Positions 47,564 to 60,547 of a stretch of 64,000 nt of DNA are shown here, in pieces. Position 1 is the stretch's first letter. Every line of letters starts with the position of its first letter. Below the pieces are notes generated by a model. That model saw only the letters and a program-made list of their open reading frames with translations, made no database searches and was not told the DNA's origin. The stretch spans positions 744,001 to 808,000 of the forward strand of contig NZ_CP076061.1 of assembly GCF_018729255.1 (NCBI RefSeq). The letters are read 5' to 3'. Made by a program: the position numbers and the translations under genes. This DNA is from Cupriavidus sp. EM10 (GTDB taxonomy: Bacteria > Pseudomonadota > Gammaproteobacteria > Burkholderiales > Burkholderiaceae).

Positions 47564-48352
47564 AGCGATTTCCTCGAGGATGAAACGGAATTGGTCTTAT
47601 TGGACCCGGCCAAAGCCGGGCGGGCGCCACGGCGCGCGTGGACGCAATTGGCGTGCCTGCACCAGGCACGTATCGAATAACGGCTCAACGGATTGTCGCC
47701 ATGGGCCCCTGCTTTCGCCGGCTTCGCCGGCCTGGAGGAAAACTGAACACCGGCCGCGCCGCGCGCGCGTCCGGCACAGGGCCGCCCGTTCGGACAACCC
47801 TGCTCCCCGTACTCTCAAATGTCCTACCCCAATCTTCGATTATCGGGACTATTGTTGCGTGCGTAAGGCCGTGCTCCGATCTGGGCGGGCATCGTCTTGT
47901 CGATCGACAACGATAATCGTTTTCACCGATATCTGCAGACGCTCAGCTGTCTTGTGGCGTCTTTCACACAACCATCGGTCTTCCGTATCCGGCTGCTCCC
48001 TCCTCCAAGGTAAGCCGCCGATACTGCAATGCAGCATTTGAGCTATCCGCGTAGCAAACAGTTCAATAAGCATGCTGCCTATTCTGGTCGCCGGCCGATA
48101 TGCTACCAGTTGGAACATATTTCAGGATGACAGAAAATTGGCTGTAATGAAGTGAAATAGTCGATTTGGCGGGGTAGATTCGAAAAATTGCGCGCAAATC
48201 GGAACGAGCGGCCCGGTAGCATCCGCTCATGAGACAGTGTTTTGCGTAGATGGGACAGTTACCAGCGCGCTGGGCATTGCCCATTGTGGCCAAATGAAAA
48301 ACCCCGCCGTGAGGCGGGGTTGGTCTTCCAGGCTTCGTCGGTCACTCGATCG
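47564..48352. other. Long intergenic region upstream of the RND operon
   Basis: 789 bases without a convincing gene, GC-lower toward the right. It must hold the RND operon promoter, but no TetR-family regulator gene is present. At 48231-48260 the near-repeats GAGACAGT and GGGACAGT suggest a possible insertion-sequence end fragment, which I could not confirm. A strong hairpin lies at 48301-48320. Confidence 0.5.
48299..48321 (-). terminator. Hairpin terminator after the small exported protein gene
   Basis: ACCCCGCC (48301-48308), loop GTGA, GGCGGGGT (48313-48320). On the minus strand it is followed by TTTTTCATTT, giving an intrinsic terminator for the gene at 48353. Confidence 0.8.
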
Positions 48353-48742
48353 TCATGCACCATCGAGGAAACGATTCCGGGGTCCAAGGCGGGTGCCTAG
48401 CATCGGACCACTCCAGCGCATGTCTCCGCGATAGGCTGATGTCCCGACGCGGTCCGGTTCCATGGCCGCACCCGGCGCAGGTTGGTAGGACGGCGCAGGT
48501 GATTGATATGTCTGCTGTTGCGGCGCCAGGTTTTGCCTCGTCGAGCTATCGGCGCCCTGGGTGTACGGATCGAACTTATCCCCGGCGCGGGCGCCACTGG
48601 TGTTGGAATCGTACGTGCCGCCGCTTGCAGCGCCTTGGGTATAGGGATCGCGTGGACCCGGGGTCGTTTGGGCGATCGCAGTCAGTGAAATCAGGGCAAG
48701 TGCCCCGGCTGCAATCACACTTCGGGGTCGAATCATCGGCAT
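48353..48742 (-). CDS. Small exported repeat-containing protein of unknown function
   Basis: 129 residues from ATG 48742, with GGAGGTGAAGCC upstream. Signal peptide RPRSVIAAGALALISLTAIA followed by AQTTPGP. The mature part is hydrophilic and carries two copies of the motif DPYTQGA (PRDPYTQGAASGG and FDPYTQGADSST), then a Gln/Pro-rich stretch and a basic end. No recognised family. Periplasmic or secreted location likely. Confidence 0.7.
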   Translation of the reverse strand: MPMIRPRSVIAAGALALISLTAIAQTTPGPRDPYTQGAASGGTYDSNTSGARAGDKFDPYTQGADSSTRQNLAPQQQTYQSPAPSYQPAPGAAMEPDRVGTSAYRGDMRWSGPMLGTRLGPRNRFLDGA

Positions 48743-48948
48743 GGCTTCACCTCCGGAAAGCGGTGGGACAGCAGGCTTGCCGTCCCTGTAGCCTTCATTG
48801 AGCGAAAGGCGTGCCGGCAAAATTATGACTTCTTCAGCACAATCCGAGGGGGTTTGACCGGGTTAGCTCTTGAGCTTTTACAAGCTCAGGTAAGGGCTGC
48901 ACCGGAGCGCTGGCGCGGCGCCAAACACAAATCGTGCGCGCAAAGCAA

Positions 48949-48976
48949 AACCCCCAAGCTTTTGGGCTTGGGGGTT
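48949..48976 (-). terminator. Intrinsic terminator of the rRNA operon
   Basis: AACCCCCAAGC (48949-48959) pairs with GCTTGGGGGTT (48966-48976). On the minus strand the hairpin is followed by TTTTGCTTTG, just beyond the 5S gene. Confidence 0.85.
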
Positions 48977-48987
48977 CTGGGTATAAG

Positions 48988-49104
48988 AGCCTGGCGATGA
49001 CCTACTTTCACACGGGTAGTCCGCACTATCATCGGCGCAAAGTCGTTTCACGGTCCTGTTCGGGATGGGAAGGGGTGGTTCCAACTCGCTATGGTCACCA
49101 GGCA
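48988..49104 (-). rRNA. rrf: 5S ribosomal RNA
   Basis: 117 bases. On the minus strand it starts TGCCTGGTGACCATAGCGAG and ends GTCATCGCCAGGCT, with the typical TGGAACCACCCCTTCCCATC region inside. It lies in the expected position after 23S. The ends are judged from complementary termini and are good to a few bases. Confidence 0.93.
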
Positions 49105-49225
49105 TGAGGGGTTGCCGGGCTGACAGGTGTCAGCGCGGCGAATCGGGGTGTAGTAAGGGGGTTGTGTTGTATGCCACATGGCACACGCGGACTCGTCGTC
49201 CCACCAGGTCAAACACACTGGTTAT

Positions 49226-52106
<2,881 letters not shown>

Positions 52107-52398
52107 CTATAACGAGTGAGTCTAACGTTTCCGTCCTACCCTCTGGCTACAGGTCTGAGTTCTCGCGTTTGTGCCGTATTCCAAGTCATCTTTCGATCAC
52201 TTAAATACATTTTGGTTGATACAATCACAACCCGGTATCGCGCTTGTACTGCAGCGTCTCATCAACGCCTCGCGACACCTTTACTACATCCCATATTGTT
52301 AAAGAACAGCCGAGGCGAATTGCATTCGCGCTCGATGGCAACAGCCAAAGAGAAACACTCGTGCGAGCGCTTTTCTTTAGCTACAACCCCAAGGTAAG
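52107..52398. other. 16S-23S spacer segment between tRNA-Ala and 23S
   Basis: 292 bases with a boxA-like CTGTTCTTTAACA on the minus strand (52296-52308) ahead of 23S, consistent with rRNA antitermination. No additional gene. Confidence 0.65.
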
Positions 52399-52473
52399 TG
52401 GTGGAGGATGACGGGATCGAACCGACGACCCCTGCTTGCAAAGCAGGTGCTCTCCCAGCTGAGCTAATCCCCC
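52399..52473 (-). tRNA. tRNA-Ala (anticodon TGC), one base short in the variable loop
   Basis: Cloverleaf on the minus strand: acceptor GGGGGAT with ATCCTCC, D arm GCTC/GAGC, anticodon arm CCTGC-TTTGCAA-GCAGG (anticodon TGC) and encoded CCA. The length is 75 rather than the usual 76. The variable region reads GGTC, where five bases (GGGTC) would be expected after GCAGG. The missing base is in the C4 run at 52429-52432 on the plus strand, the same pattern as in the broken protein genes. Confidence 0.95.
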
Positions 52474-52485
52474 GCACGATAAGCT

Positions 52486-52562
52486 TGGTGGGTCTGGTAG
52501 GACTTGAACCTACGACCCCCGCCTTATCAAGACGGTGCTCTAACCACCTGAGCTACAGACCC
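52486..52562 (-). tRNA. tRNA-Ile (anticodon GAT)
   Basis: 77 bases on the minus strand, complete cloverleaf: acceptor GGGTCTG/CAGACCC, anticodon arm CCGTC-TTGATAA-GGCGG (anticodon GAT, with one G-U type pair), T arm GTAGG-TTCAAGT-CCTAC, encoded CCA. Standard position between 16S and tRNA-Ala. Confidence 0.97.
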
Positions 52563-52625
52563 TTGGCTGTAACAGCAAACAAACCGATAAGTGTGAACGC
52601 TTGACTTGTGAACACAAGCCTCTGG

Positions 52626-54153
<1,528 letters not shown>

Positions 54154-54349
54154 TCAATCTCTGTGTGGTGCCGAAGCACCTCGCTCTTTCGAGCGGTCGC
54201 TCACTCTCAGAAAACTGACTGGCTCAACGTCTCGCGACGCCGAACCAACATGTTTTACTGTGCGAGCACTGATAACTTTTGAAGCATCACGAAGACCGAA
54301 ATCTCCGTGGCGTTCGCCATCAAGCGCCCACACTTATCGGTTGTTTGTT

Positions 54350-54360
54350 TGTTAAAGAAC
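54350..54360 (-). promoter_or_regulatory. boxA antitermination element of the rRNA leader
   Basis: GTTCTTTAACA on the minus strand, about 200 bases upstream of the 16S start, matching the boxA consensus (TGCTCTTTAACA) at most positions. Confidence 0.75.
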
Positions 54361-54422
54361 TCCAGCGGCCGGCTTTGCCGTTCGCTGTCGCTGCGTTGTT
54401 TTCGTCGCAGCGGAGAAACGAG

Positions 54423-54451
54423 ATTATGCAGAGCATTCAGCGTTTCGTCAA
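54423..54451 (-). promoter_or_regulatory. Strong sigma-70 promoter of the rRNA operon
   Basis: On the minus strand: -35 box TTGACG (54446-54451), exactly 17 bases of spacer, -10 box CATAAT (54423-54428). Upstream, 54452-54480 is A-rich (AAAAAAAGTTCTGCAAAAAC), as in an UP element. Transcription would start near 54416, about 260 bases before 16S. Confidence 0.82.
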
Positions 54452-54645
54452 CAGTTTTTGCAGAACTTTTTTTCTGCCGGTCAGCGCTGCAATCCTCTGC
54501 ACCACCGCCCACTGTCGCCCCGCAACCCTTGTCGCTGCTGCGTTTGCAGCGCGGTTTGTGTTGCGAGGGGGCGAATATTAGTCCGCTTCGGCGAGGTGCG
54601 CAAGGGGTTTCGCAAAAGAATTTTCCGATCCCTTAGAATCGCCGG

Positions 54646-56262
54646 ATGACGACGACGCCGGAACCTCCCACCTATCTACCCGAACGCCTGGCCAGCCGCG
54701 ACGCGGGGGCGCTCGATGCCCTTGCGCTGGCCACCGCCCTGGCTCGCCCCATTGCCTTTGTGGACCTGGAGACGACCGGGCCGGACGCCCAGCGCGACCG
54801 GATCACCGAGATCGGCGTGGTCGAAGTGGGCCCGGACGGTATTCACGAGTGGGACACCCTGGTCGACCCCCAGGCCAGCATCCCGCCCTTTATCCAGGGC
54901 ATGACCGGGATCACCGACGAGATGGTGCGCGGGCAGCCCACCTTTGCGTCGATTGCCGAGCTTCTGGCTGAACGGCTACAGGGCCGGCTGTTCGTCGCCC
55001 ACAATGCCCGCTTCGACTATGGCTTCCTGAAGAACGAGTTCCGCCGGGCTGGCGTCACGTTTCGTGCCGATGTCCTGTGCACGTTGCGGCTCTCGCGCTC
55101 GCTGTTCCCCTCCGTTGAGCGCCATGGGCTCGACGCCCTGATCGCCCGCTTCAACCTGGTGCCCAAGGGCCGCCACCGGGCGCTGGCCGACGCCGAGCTG
55201 CTATGGCAGTTCTGGCAGAAGATCCACGGCCTGTATTCCGTCGACCTGGTCGAGTCGGCCGTCAAGACGCTGGTCAAGCACGCCAGCCTGCCCGCCGGCC
55301 TGAGCGAGACGGCGCTGGACGATGTGCCCGACCGCCCCGGGGTCTATCTGTTCCACGGCGACGACGACGCGCTCCTGTATATAGGAAAGAGCATCCATCT
55401 GCGCCAGCGCATCCGCGCCCATTTTTCCGGCGATCACACCAATCCCAAGGAAATGCGCATCGCCCGCGCCGTCAGGCGTGTGGATTGGCGCGAGACCGGT
55501 GGCCAGATCGGCGCGCTGCTGCTGGAGGCGAACCTCGTCAAGACGCTGCGGCCGCTGCATAACCATCAGCTACGCCATAACGACGAGCTGTTCGCGTGGG
55601 AAATGGTCGATGGCCTGCCCGCGCCGCGCCTGCGGTCGGACCGGCAGGTCGACTTCAGCCGGCACACCGGGCTCTTTGGCGTTTTTCCGAGCCGCGCCAC
55701 GGCACGCGCCCGGTTGCGCGCGCTGGCCGAGGAACATCGGCTCTGCCTGGTCACGCTGATGCTCGAACCGACGGCCCGCCGCGGCAACCCATGCTTCGCG
55801 CGCCAGATCCAGCGTTGCGCGGGGGCCTGTACCGGCGATGAATCGCGGGCCGATCATCGCGTGCGGACGCTGGCCGCGCTGGAAACGCTGACCGTGGCGC
55901 CCTGGCCCTTCGACGGTGCTATTGCGTGGCGAGAGGGCGAGCAGCCCGACCAGCCGTGGCACGTCATCGAGGACTGGTGCTACCTCGGCACGGCCCGGAC
56001 GTTGGCCGAAGCCGAAGGACTGACTGCCCTGCCGGCCCGCTTCGATATCGACACTTATCTGATCCTGGCGCCGCACCTGGCCAGCCTCAAGGCGACGGCG
56101 GTGCCACTGGCTTCGGCTAGGCCCTTCATGTTGACGGTACAGATCGCGCCCGTCATGGCGAAGATCGTCGCGTCCATTGAGGAAGAGCCGGCCGCGAAAC
56201 CGCGCGTCATGCCCAGACGCACGACGGCGTTGTCCGATATCCAGCCATCGTTGTTTGACTAG
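54646..56262 (+). CDS. DEDDh 3'-5' exonuclease fused to a UvrC-like GIY-YIG nuclease domain
   Basis: 538 residues. N-terminal DnaQ-like exonuclease: FVDLETTGPDAQRDRITEIG (D-x-E), VAHNARFDYGFLKNEF (second Asp) and HRALADAELLWQFWQ (His and Asp). Middle GIY-YIG domain: DRPGVYLFHGDDDALLYIGK, IHLRQRIRAHF, as in UvrC and Cho. The rest resembles the UvrC-like tail (RGNPCFARQIQRCAGACTGD). The last residues are DIQPSLFD, a good match to a beta-clamp-binding peptide (Q-x-S-L-F). It probably acts in nucleotide-excision-type repair or replication-linked processing. The start ATG 54646 has no strong ribosome site. Confidence 0.9.
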   Translation: MTTTPEPPTYLPERLASRDAGALDALALATALARPIAFVDLETTGPDAQRDRITEIGVVEVGPDGIHEWDTLVDPQASIPPFIQGMTGITDEMVRGQPTFASIAELLAERLQGRLFVAHNARFDYGFLKNEFRRAGVTFRADVLCTLRLSRSLFPSVERHGLDALIARFNLVPKGRHRALADAELLWQFWQKIHGLYSVDLVESAVKTLVKHASLPAGLSETALDDVPDRPGVYLFHGDDDALLYIGKSIHLRQRIRAHFSGDHTNPKEMRIARAVRRVDWRETGGQIGALLLEANLVKTLRPLHNHQLRHNDELFAWEMVDGLPAPRLRSDRQVDFSRHTGLFGVFPSRATARARLRALAEEHRLCLVTLMLEPTARRGNPCFARQIQRCAGACTGDESRADHRVRTLAALETLTVAPWPFDGAIAWREGEQPDQPWHVIEDWCYLGTARTLAEAEGLTALPARFDIDTYLILAPHLASLKATAVPLASARPFMLTVQIAPVMAKIVASIEEEPAAKPRVMPRRTTALSDIQPSLFD

Positions 56263-56402
56263 ATACGAATCAAATACGGATCGATGGATTCCCCGCCGCT
56301 TTGTGCGGCGGCGCGCATAAGCACCCAAAAGCGCGTTGCCAGCGCTTCGGCCGGTCAGCTAGTCTCCGACAGGAGGGATTGCACCCGCGAGATGGAGCCG
56401 TC

Positions 56403-56819
56403 ATGCCTGCTTCGCCCCGACCAGCCGCCTGCCGCGCCGTCCTGCTGGCCGCCGGCGCCATTGCCCTTGCCGCCGCATGCGCCAATATCGAGGCCAACAC
56501 CATGCAGCGCATCTTCGATTCGTGGAAAGGTGCGCCTGTGGATCAGGCCAAGGCGCAGTGGGGGCCGCCCCAATCGGTGCAAACCGTGCCGGGCGGCACC
56601 GCTTATGTGTGGACGGACGAAGTGCCCGTCGCCCGCGCCCCGGGCAGCGGCCCGCGTGACGCTGGGCTCGAACAACCGGCCCGGGTGGCCCAGTGCCAGC
56701 GCAAGCTGGTGGCCGGCCCCGATGGCAATGTCAGCCGTGGCGAATGGAGCGGCAGCGCCTGCTGCACGCAAAGCCTGATCGGCACCTGCGCCGGACTGGC
56801 ACGCAAGGCCACTGGCTGA
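56403..56819 (+). CDS. Small lipoprotein of unknown function
   Basis: 138 residues from ATG 56403, with TGGAG upstream. Signal region AACRAVLLAAGAIALAAACAN has a lipobox-like LAAAC. The mature part shows MQRIFDSWKGAPVDQAKAQW and GPPQSVQTVPGGTAYVWTDE, a pattern seen in small outer-membrane-linked lipoproteins whose W-G-x-P-x motif is SmpA/BamE-like in spirit. The end has a cysteine pair (GSACCTQSLIGTCAG). Function unknown. Confidence 0.75.
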   Translation: MPASPRPAACRAVLLAAGAIALAAACANIEANTMQRIFDSWKGAPVDQAKAQWGPPQSVQTVPGGTAYVWTDEVPVARAPGSGPRDAGLEQPARVAQCQRKLVAGPDGNVSRGEWSGSACCTQSLIGTCAGLARKATG

Positions 56820-56848
56820 ACGCCGGCCGTGCCGCGCCGTCCGCCGAT

Positions 56849-57826
56849 CTACTCCAGCACGATCCCCCGCGCCTTGATGAGCGCGCCCCATTTCCTGACT
56901 TCCGTATCGATGAAGCCGGCAAAGTCGGCGCTGCTGCCCGGCGACGGCTGCAGCCCCAGCGCCAGCAGCTTCTGGCTGACCTGCGGATCACCCAGCGCCT
57001 GGCTGGCATCGCGGTTGATCTGCTGGACGATGGCCGGCGGCGTGCCGGCCGGCGCCACGAGACCGAACCAGCCGTAGCCCACCACGCCGGGCACGCCCTG
57101 CTCGGCAAAGGTTGGCGCATCGGGATAGACCGGCGTGCGCGCGTCGGCGGCTACGGCGATCACGCGCAGCTTGCCGGCCTGGATGAACGGCAGTGCCGTT
57201 GTGATCGCCGTCAGCGTGGCATCGACACGCCCGGCCAGCAGCTCCGTATAGGCGGTGGCATCGCCCTTGTAGTGGACGTTGAGCGCCTTGAACCCGGACT
57301 GCGCGGCGAACAGCTCGGCCGTCAGATGCGGGCCCGAGCCGATGCCCGGCGAGGCGAACGTGACGCCTTCTCGCTTCTGCTTTGCCATCTTGACGAAGTC
57401 GGCCACGGTCTTGACCGGCGAGTTGGCATTGACGATCAGGAACACCGGCCCCAGCACACGCGGCCCCACGGCGACGAAATCCTTATGGATGTCGAACCGC
57501 TGCGACAGGCCCGCGGCCGTATTGATGGCGAACGGCGCGGCCGCCCACAGCAGCGTGTAGCCGTCGGCCGGCGCGTGCGCCACCGACTCGCTGGCCACGC
57601 GCGTGCCCGCGCCGGGCTTGTTCTCCACCACCACCTGCTGGCCGTACTTGCGGCTCAGCGCCTCAGCCAGCACGCGCGCCGACGTATCGTTCGATCCGCC
57701 GGGCCCGTAGGGCGACACCAGCCGCACCGGCTTGGTCGGCCACGTATTGCCGAAGGCGTGCGGCACCACGCCGGCCAGTGCCATCGCGCCCAGCAGGCGG
57801 CGGCGAGTCAGTTGCGACGGGCTCAT
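56849..57826 (-). CDS. Bug/TctC-family extracytoplasmic solute receptor
   Basis: 325 residues. N-terminal RRRLLGAMALAGVVPHAFG is a Tat-like export signal. Bug-family core: WPTKPVRLVSPYGPGGSNDT, PGAGTRVASESVAHAPADGY and VTFASPGIGSGPHLTAELFA. These periplasmic receptors bind carboxylates or small metabolites and normally feed TctAB permeases; no permease is adjacent. Translationally coupled to the DUF1254 gene (ATGA overlap at 57823-57826). Confidence 0.93.
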   Translation of the reverse strand: MSPSQLTRRRLLGAMALAGVVPHAFGNTWPTKPVRLVSPYGPGGSNDTSARVLAEALSRKYGQQVVVENKPGAGTRVASESVAHAPADGYTLLWAAAPFAINTAAGLSQRFDIHKDFVAVGPRVLGPVFLIVNANSPVKTVADFVKMAKQKREGVTFASPGIGSGPHLTAELFAAQSGFKALNVHYKGDATAYTELLAGRVDATLTAITTALPFIQAGKLRVIAVAADARTPVYPDAPTFAEQGVPGVVGYGWFGLVAPAGTPPAIVQQINRDASQALGDPQVSQKLLALGLQPSPGSSADFAGFIDTEVRKWGALIKARGIVLE

Positions 57827-59151
57827 GATGCCTCCCTGACCCGCTCGATGGCGGGATAGCGATAGGTGCGGTCAAGGTGCGCGGGCTGCGGCACGTACAG
57901 GCGCAGCGCCACGTAGAACGCGCCGGCCGGCGCCGGCAGCCAGTTGCCCTGCAGCGCGCGATCCTGGGGCGGCTGGGCCGACAGGTACAGCGTCAGGCTG
58001 CCGTCAGCACCCCGCGCCAGCGAGGGCGACCGGTCGCCCAGCGAGTAGCGCGCGAGTTCGTTCGGCACCAGCATGCAGTCGCCCTTGTCGTACATGGTCA
58101 GCGACCAGAACGCGCCCACGCGCGGCAGGTTGTCGGCCGGGAAGTGCAGCCGGTAGGCGTGGTTGCCATCGAGCGGCGCGCCGTGGGCGCAGCGGTCGGC
58201 CATCACGTACATGGCCTCCTGCACGCCCAGCGCACCGATATAGTTGCGCGCCACCAGCGCCCGCTGCAGGTAGTGGGTGCCGTACGATTCGCGCACGTCC
58301 ACCGACATCGTCCAGCCGCCGCCCATGTCCGATGCCTGCGGCGCGGCCAGGTCCGCCAGCACGCCCTTCAGCGCCACGCCGAGCGCGTCAAGCTGCGCCG
58401 GCGTGGGCGTGATTCCCTTGCCGATGCCGGCTTCGGCGAAGCGCGCCACCATATCGGCTTCGGCGGCCGGCGGCGGATTGTCCGCCAGCATCTGGTTGAC
58501 CACCGCCGCGAAGCGCGCCGGATCGCCCAGATGCTCGCGCGGCTGCATGCCCGCATCGAAGGCGAACGCGGCCGGATCGCCATCGAGCCGCTTCAGCGCG
58601 ATGGCGTCCTGCAGCGCGTGGCCAGCCGCCAGGTCGGCATCGCCATCCACCAGCAGCCGGCCGATCATCCACACCGCGTTGGTCGGGCACGGTACGGCCT
58701 GCATGCCGGCGGGCACCTCGCCATGCCAATCGGGCCCGTGCAGCAGGAAGCGGCCCGCGCCAGTACCGGTGGTGCGGCTGCCCAGGTAGCCGAACGGGTT
58801 GGTATAGAAATCGAGCAGGCCCAGCACGTAGTAGCGGCCCGCGAAATCTGGCACTTCCAGCACCACGGGCTCGCGCGACAGGTCCAGCCAGGCATTGGTG
58901 TACAGCGTGTCGTTGTTCGGCGTGACCACCTGGCGATGCTGCGGCCCCAGCAGCTCGCGCGTGTGGATCAGGTGGTTGACCCAGCGTACGGTGGAATCCG
59001 GGCCGTCGCCGGCAAACTGGCCGGCCCGGTTGCGGCGCGGGCAGGTGGCCGACCGCATGCGGGCCATCTCGTAGAGCGGCAGCGTGTAGATCACGGCCTC
59101 GCGAGCAAGCTGCGGCAAGCTGGCGCTGGAATTGATGTTGTCCTGAGGCAT
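57823..59151 (-). CDS. DUF1254/DUF1214 protein, paralog 1
   Basis: 442 residues from ATG 59151 (AAGGAG ten bases upstream). DUF1254 N-terminal part: AVIYTLPLYEMARMRSATCP, VVTPNNDTLYTNAWLDLSRE, PVVLEVPDFAGRYYVLGLLD. DUF1214 C-terminal part: GAFWSLTMYDKGDCMLVPNE, NWLPAPAGAFYVALRLYVPQ. No signal peptide is seen. The family function is not established. The neighbouring paralog at 59200 and two Bug receptors suggest a shared pathway. Confidence 0.92.
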   Translation of the reverse strand: MPQDNINSSASLPQLAREAVIYTLPLYEMARMRSATCPRRNRAGQFAGDGPDSTVRWVNHLIHTRELLGPQHRQVVTPNNDTLYTNAWLDLSREPVVLEVPDFAGRYYVLGLLDFYTNPFGYLGSRTTGTGAGRFLLHGPDWHGEVPAGMQAVPCPTNAVWMIGRLLVDGDADLAAGHALQDAIALKRLDGDPAAFAFDAGMQPREHLGDPARFAAVVNQMLADNPPPAAEADMVARFAEAGIGKGITPTPAQLDALGVALKGVLADLAAPQASDMGGGWTMSVDVRESYGTHYLQRALVARNYIGALGVQEAMYVMADRCAHGAPLDGNHAYRLHFPADNLPRVGAFWSLTMYDKGDCMLVPNELARYSLGDRSPSLARGADGSLTLYLSAQPPQDRALQGNWLPAPAGAFYVALRLYVPQPAHLDRTYRYPAIERVREAS

Positions 59152-59199
59152 GTGCTGGTGTCTCCTTTCTTATATAGGGATGCGTGTGCCGCGTCGGCT

Positions 59200-60516
59200 T
59201 CAGCCGATCCGGCGGACGGCTGGAATCGTGTACTGCCCGGCGATAAAGCCGGCGGACGGGTGGTACAGCCGCAGGATCAGGTAGAACGGGCTGTCGGGCG
59301 CGGGCAGCCAGTTGGCGTCATCGGCCGGGCGCGCATGGCCGATGGGGATCACCAGCGTGCCGTCGGCTTCCATGCGCAGCCCCGGGGTACGGTCGCCCAC
59401 CGCGTAACGGCCGATTTCGTTGGCCGAGAAGTAGCGGTCCTCGCCGTAGAGCGATACCGACCAGAACGCCTCGGCGGGCGGCAGCATGCCCGGCGCAAAG
59501 CGCAGTTCGTAGCGATGCTGGCCGTGCAGTGGCTGGCCGTCGGCGTCGAAATCGGCCATCGCGTAGACCGCCTCGTCCGCGCGCAGCGCCCCCAGCCCCT
59601 TCATCGCCGTACAGGCGCGCAGCAGCCAGTCGTCGCCATAGATGCCCAGCCGCAGGCTGTAGCCCCATGCCTTGCGCCCCTGGCTGCGTGTATGGGCTTC
59701 GATCAGCGCCATGCCCTGGGCGTAGGCGCTGCGCAGGCCGTTGACGATGGCCGGACGCAGCGCGGCCATCTCCACATCGTCCTCCAGCCGCAGGCCCACC
59801 TTGCGCAGCAGCGTGAACAGGCCCTGCTCCTGCGGCCTGGGCGGAAAATCGCGCATCGCGCGGAACAGGTTCTGGACGAAGTCCACGCCGGCGTCGCCCG
59901 TGTCGTGCCACTGCGCCACGCTGGCGGGCCGGGCCGGGCCGGCGCTCTGCACCACCTGGAAGCCCTGCTCGAAAGCGTTGGCGCGCGCCAGATCGTCGGG
60001 GCCGGCCACCAGCACCCGGCCCAGCACCCAGACCAGTGTCGTCGGCGCTTCCACCACATGCTTGCCGCTGCCGCGCTGGCCCGGGCCGACAATCTCCACG
60101 TTGGCACCTTCGTGCGGCACGTTGCGCGGGCCAAGGTTGGCGAAGTTGTTGGTGTGGGCATCCAGCAGCTCGACCACGTAGTAGCGGTCGGCGTCGGGCA
60201 GTGCCGGTACGCGGATCGTGGCCGGCCCGTCGGCCAGGTTGAGCCAGCCGCAGAAATAGAGCAGGTCGTTGGCGGGCGTGACGATGTCGCGGTCTTCGTG
60301 GGTCCACTGCCGCGCGCTGGCCGACAGCATGTTCATCGGCGCGCGGCCGTAGCGCGTGGGGGCATCCACCGAGGTCTGCAGCCGACAGGTACGCAGGGTC
60401 TCGATCAGCGGGTAGCCGTAGATCACCAGCGGCAGCGCGGCGGCGGCCACCAGGGCTTCCTGCGGGCTGGCGTGCACGGACGAGGCAGAGGATGCGGGGA
60501 AGGCAGGATGGTTCAT
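59200..60516 (-). CDS. DUF1254/DUF1214 protein, paralog 2
   Basis: 438 residues from ATG 60516 (weak ribosome site). Same architecture as its neighbour: PLVIYGYPLIETLRTCRLQT, DIVTPANDLLYFCGWLNLAD, PATIRVPALPDADRYYVVEL and the C-terminal FWSVSLYGEDRYFSANEIGR, NWLPAPDSPFYLILRLYHPS. The two paralogs are clearly related but not near-identical, so the duplication is old or they have different roles. Confidence 0.92.
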   Translation of the reverse strand: MNHPAFPASSASSVHASPQEALVAAAALPLVIYGYPLIETLRTCRLQTSVDAPTRYGRAPMNMLSASARQWTHEDRDIVTPANDLLYFCGWLNLADGPATIRVPALPDADRYYVVELLDAHTNNFANLGPRNVPHEGANVEIVGPGQRGSGKHVVEAPTTLVWVLGRVLVAGPDDLARANAFEQGFQVVQSAGPARPASVAQWHDTGDAGVDFVQNLFRAMRDFPPRPQEQGLFTLLRKVGLRLEDDVEMAALRPAIVNGLRSAYAQGMALIEAHTRSQGRKAWGYSLRLGIYGDDWLLRACTAMKGLGALRADEAVYAMADFDADGQPLHGQHRYELRFAPGMLPPAEAFWSVSLYGEDRYFSANEIGRYAVGDRTPGLRMEADGTLVIPIGHARPADDANWLPAPDSPFYLILRLYHPSAGFIAGQYTIPAVRRIG

Positions 60517-60547
60517 GTCGATGGTCAGGGTGGATGGGGGATCGGAT

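Larger units (their letters stand above)
54154..54645. other. rRNA operon leader and promoter region
   Basis: 492 bases. No protein gene. Contains a boxA antitermination element at 54350-54360, the rRNA promoter at 54423-54451 with an A-rich upstream element, and at the right end the start region of the plus-strand exonuclease gene. Confidence 0.75.

Noticed and set aside
48231..48260. Short repeats GAGACAGT and GGGACAGT as an IS end
   Set aside because: They hint at an insertion-sequence terminus, but no transposase or matching second end is found within the gap.
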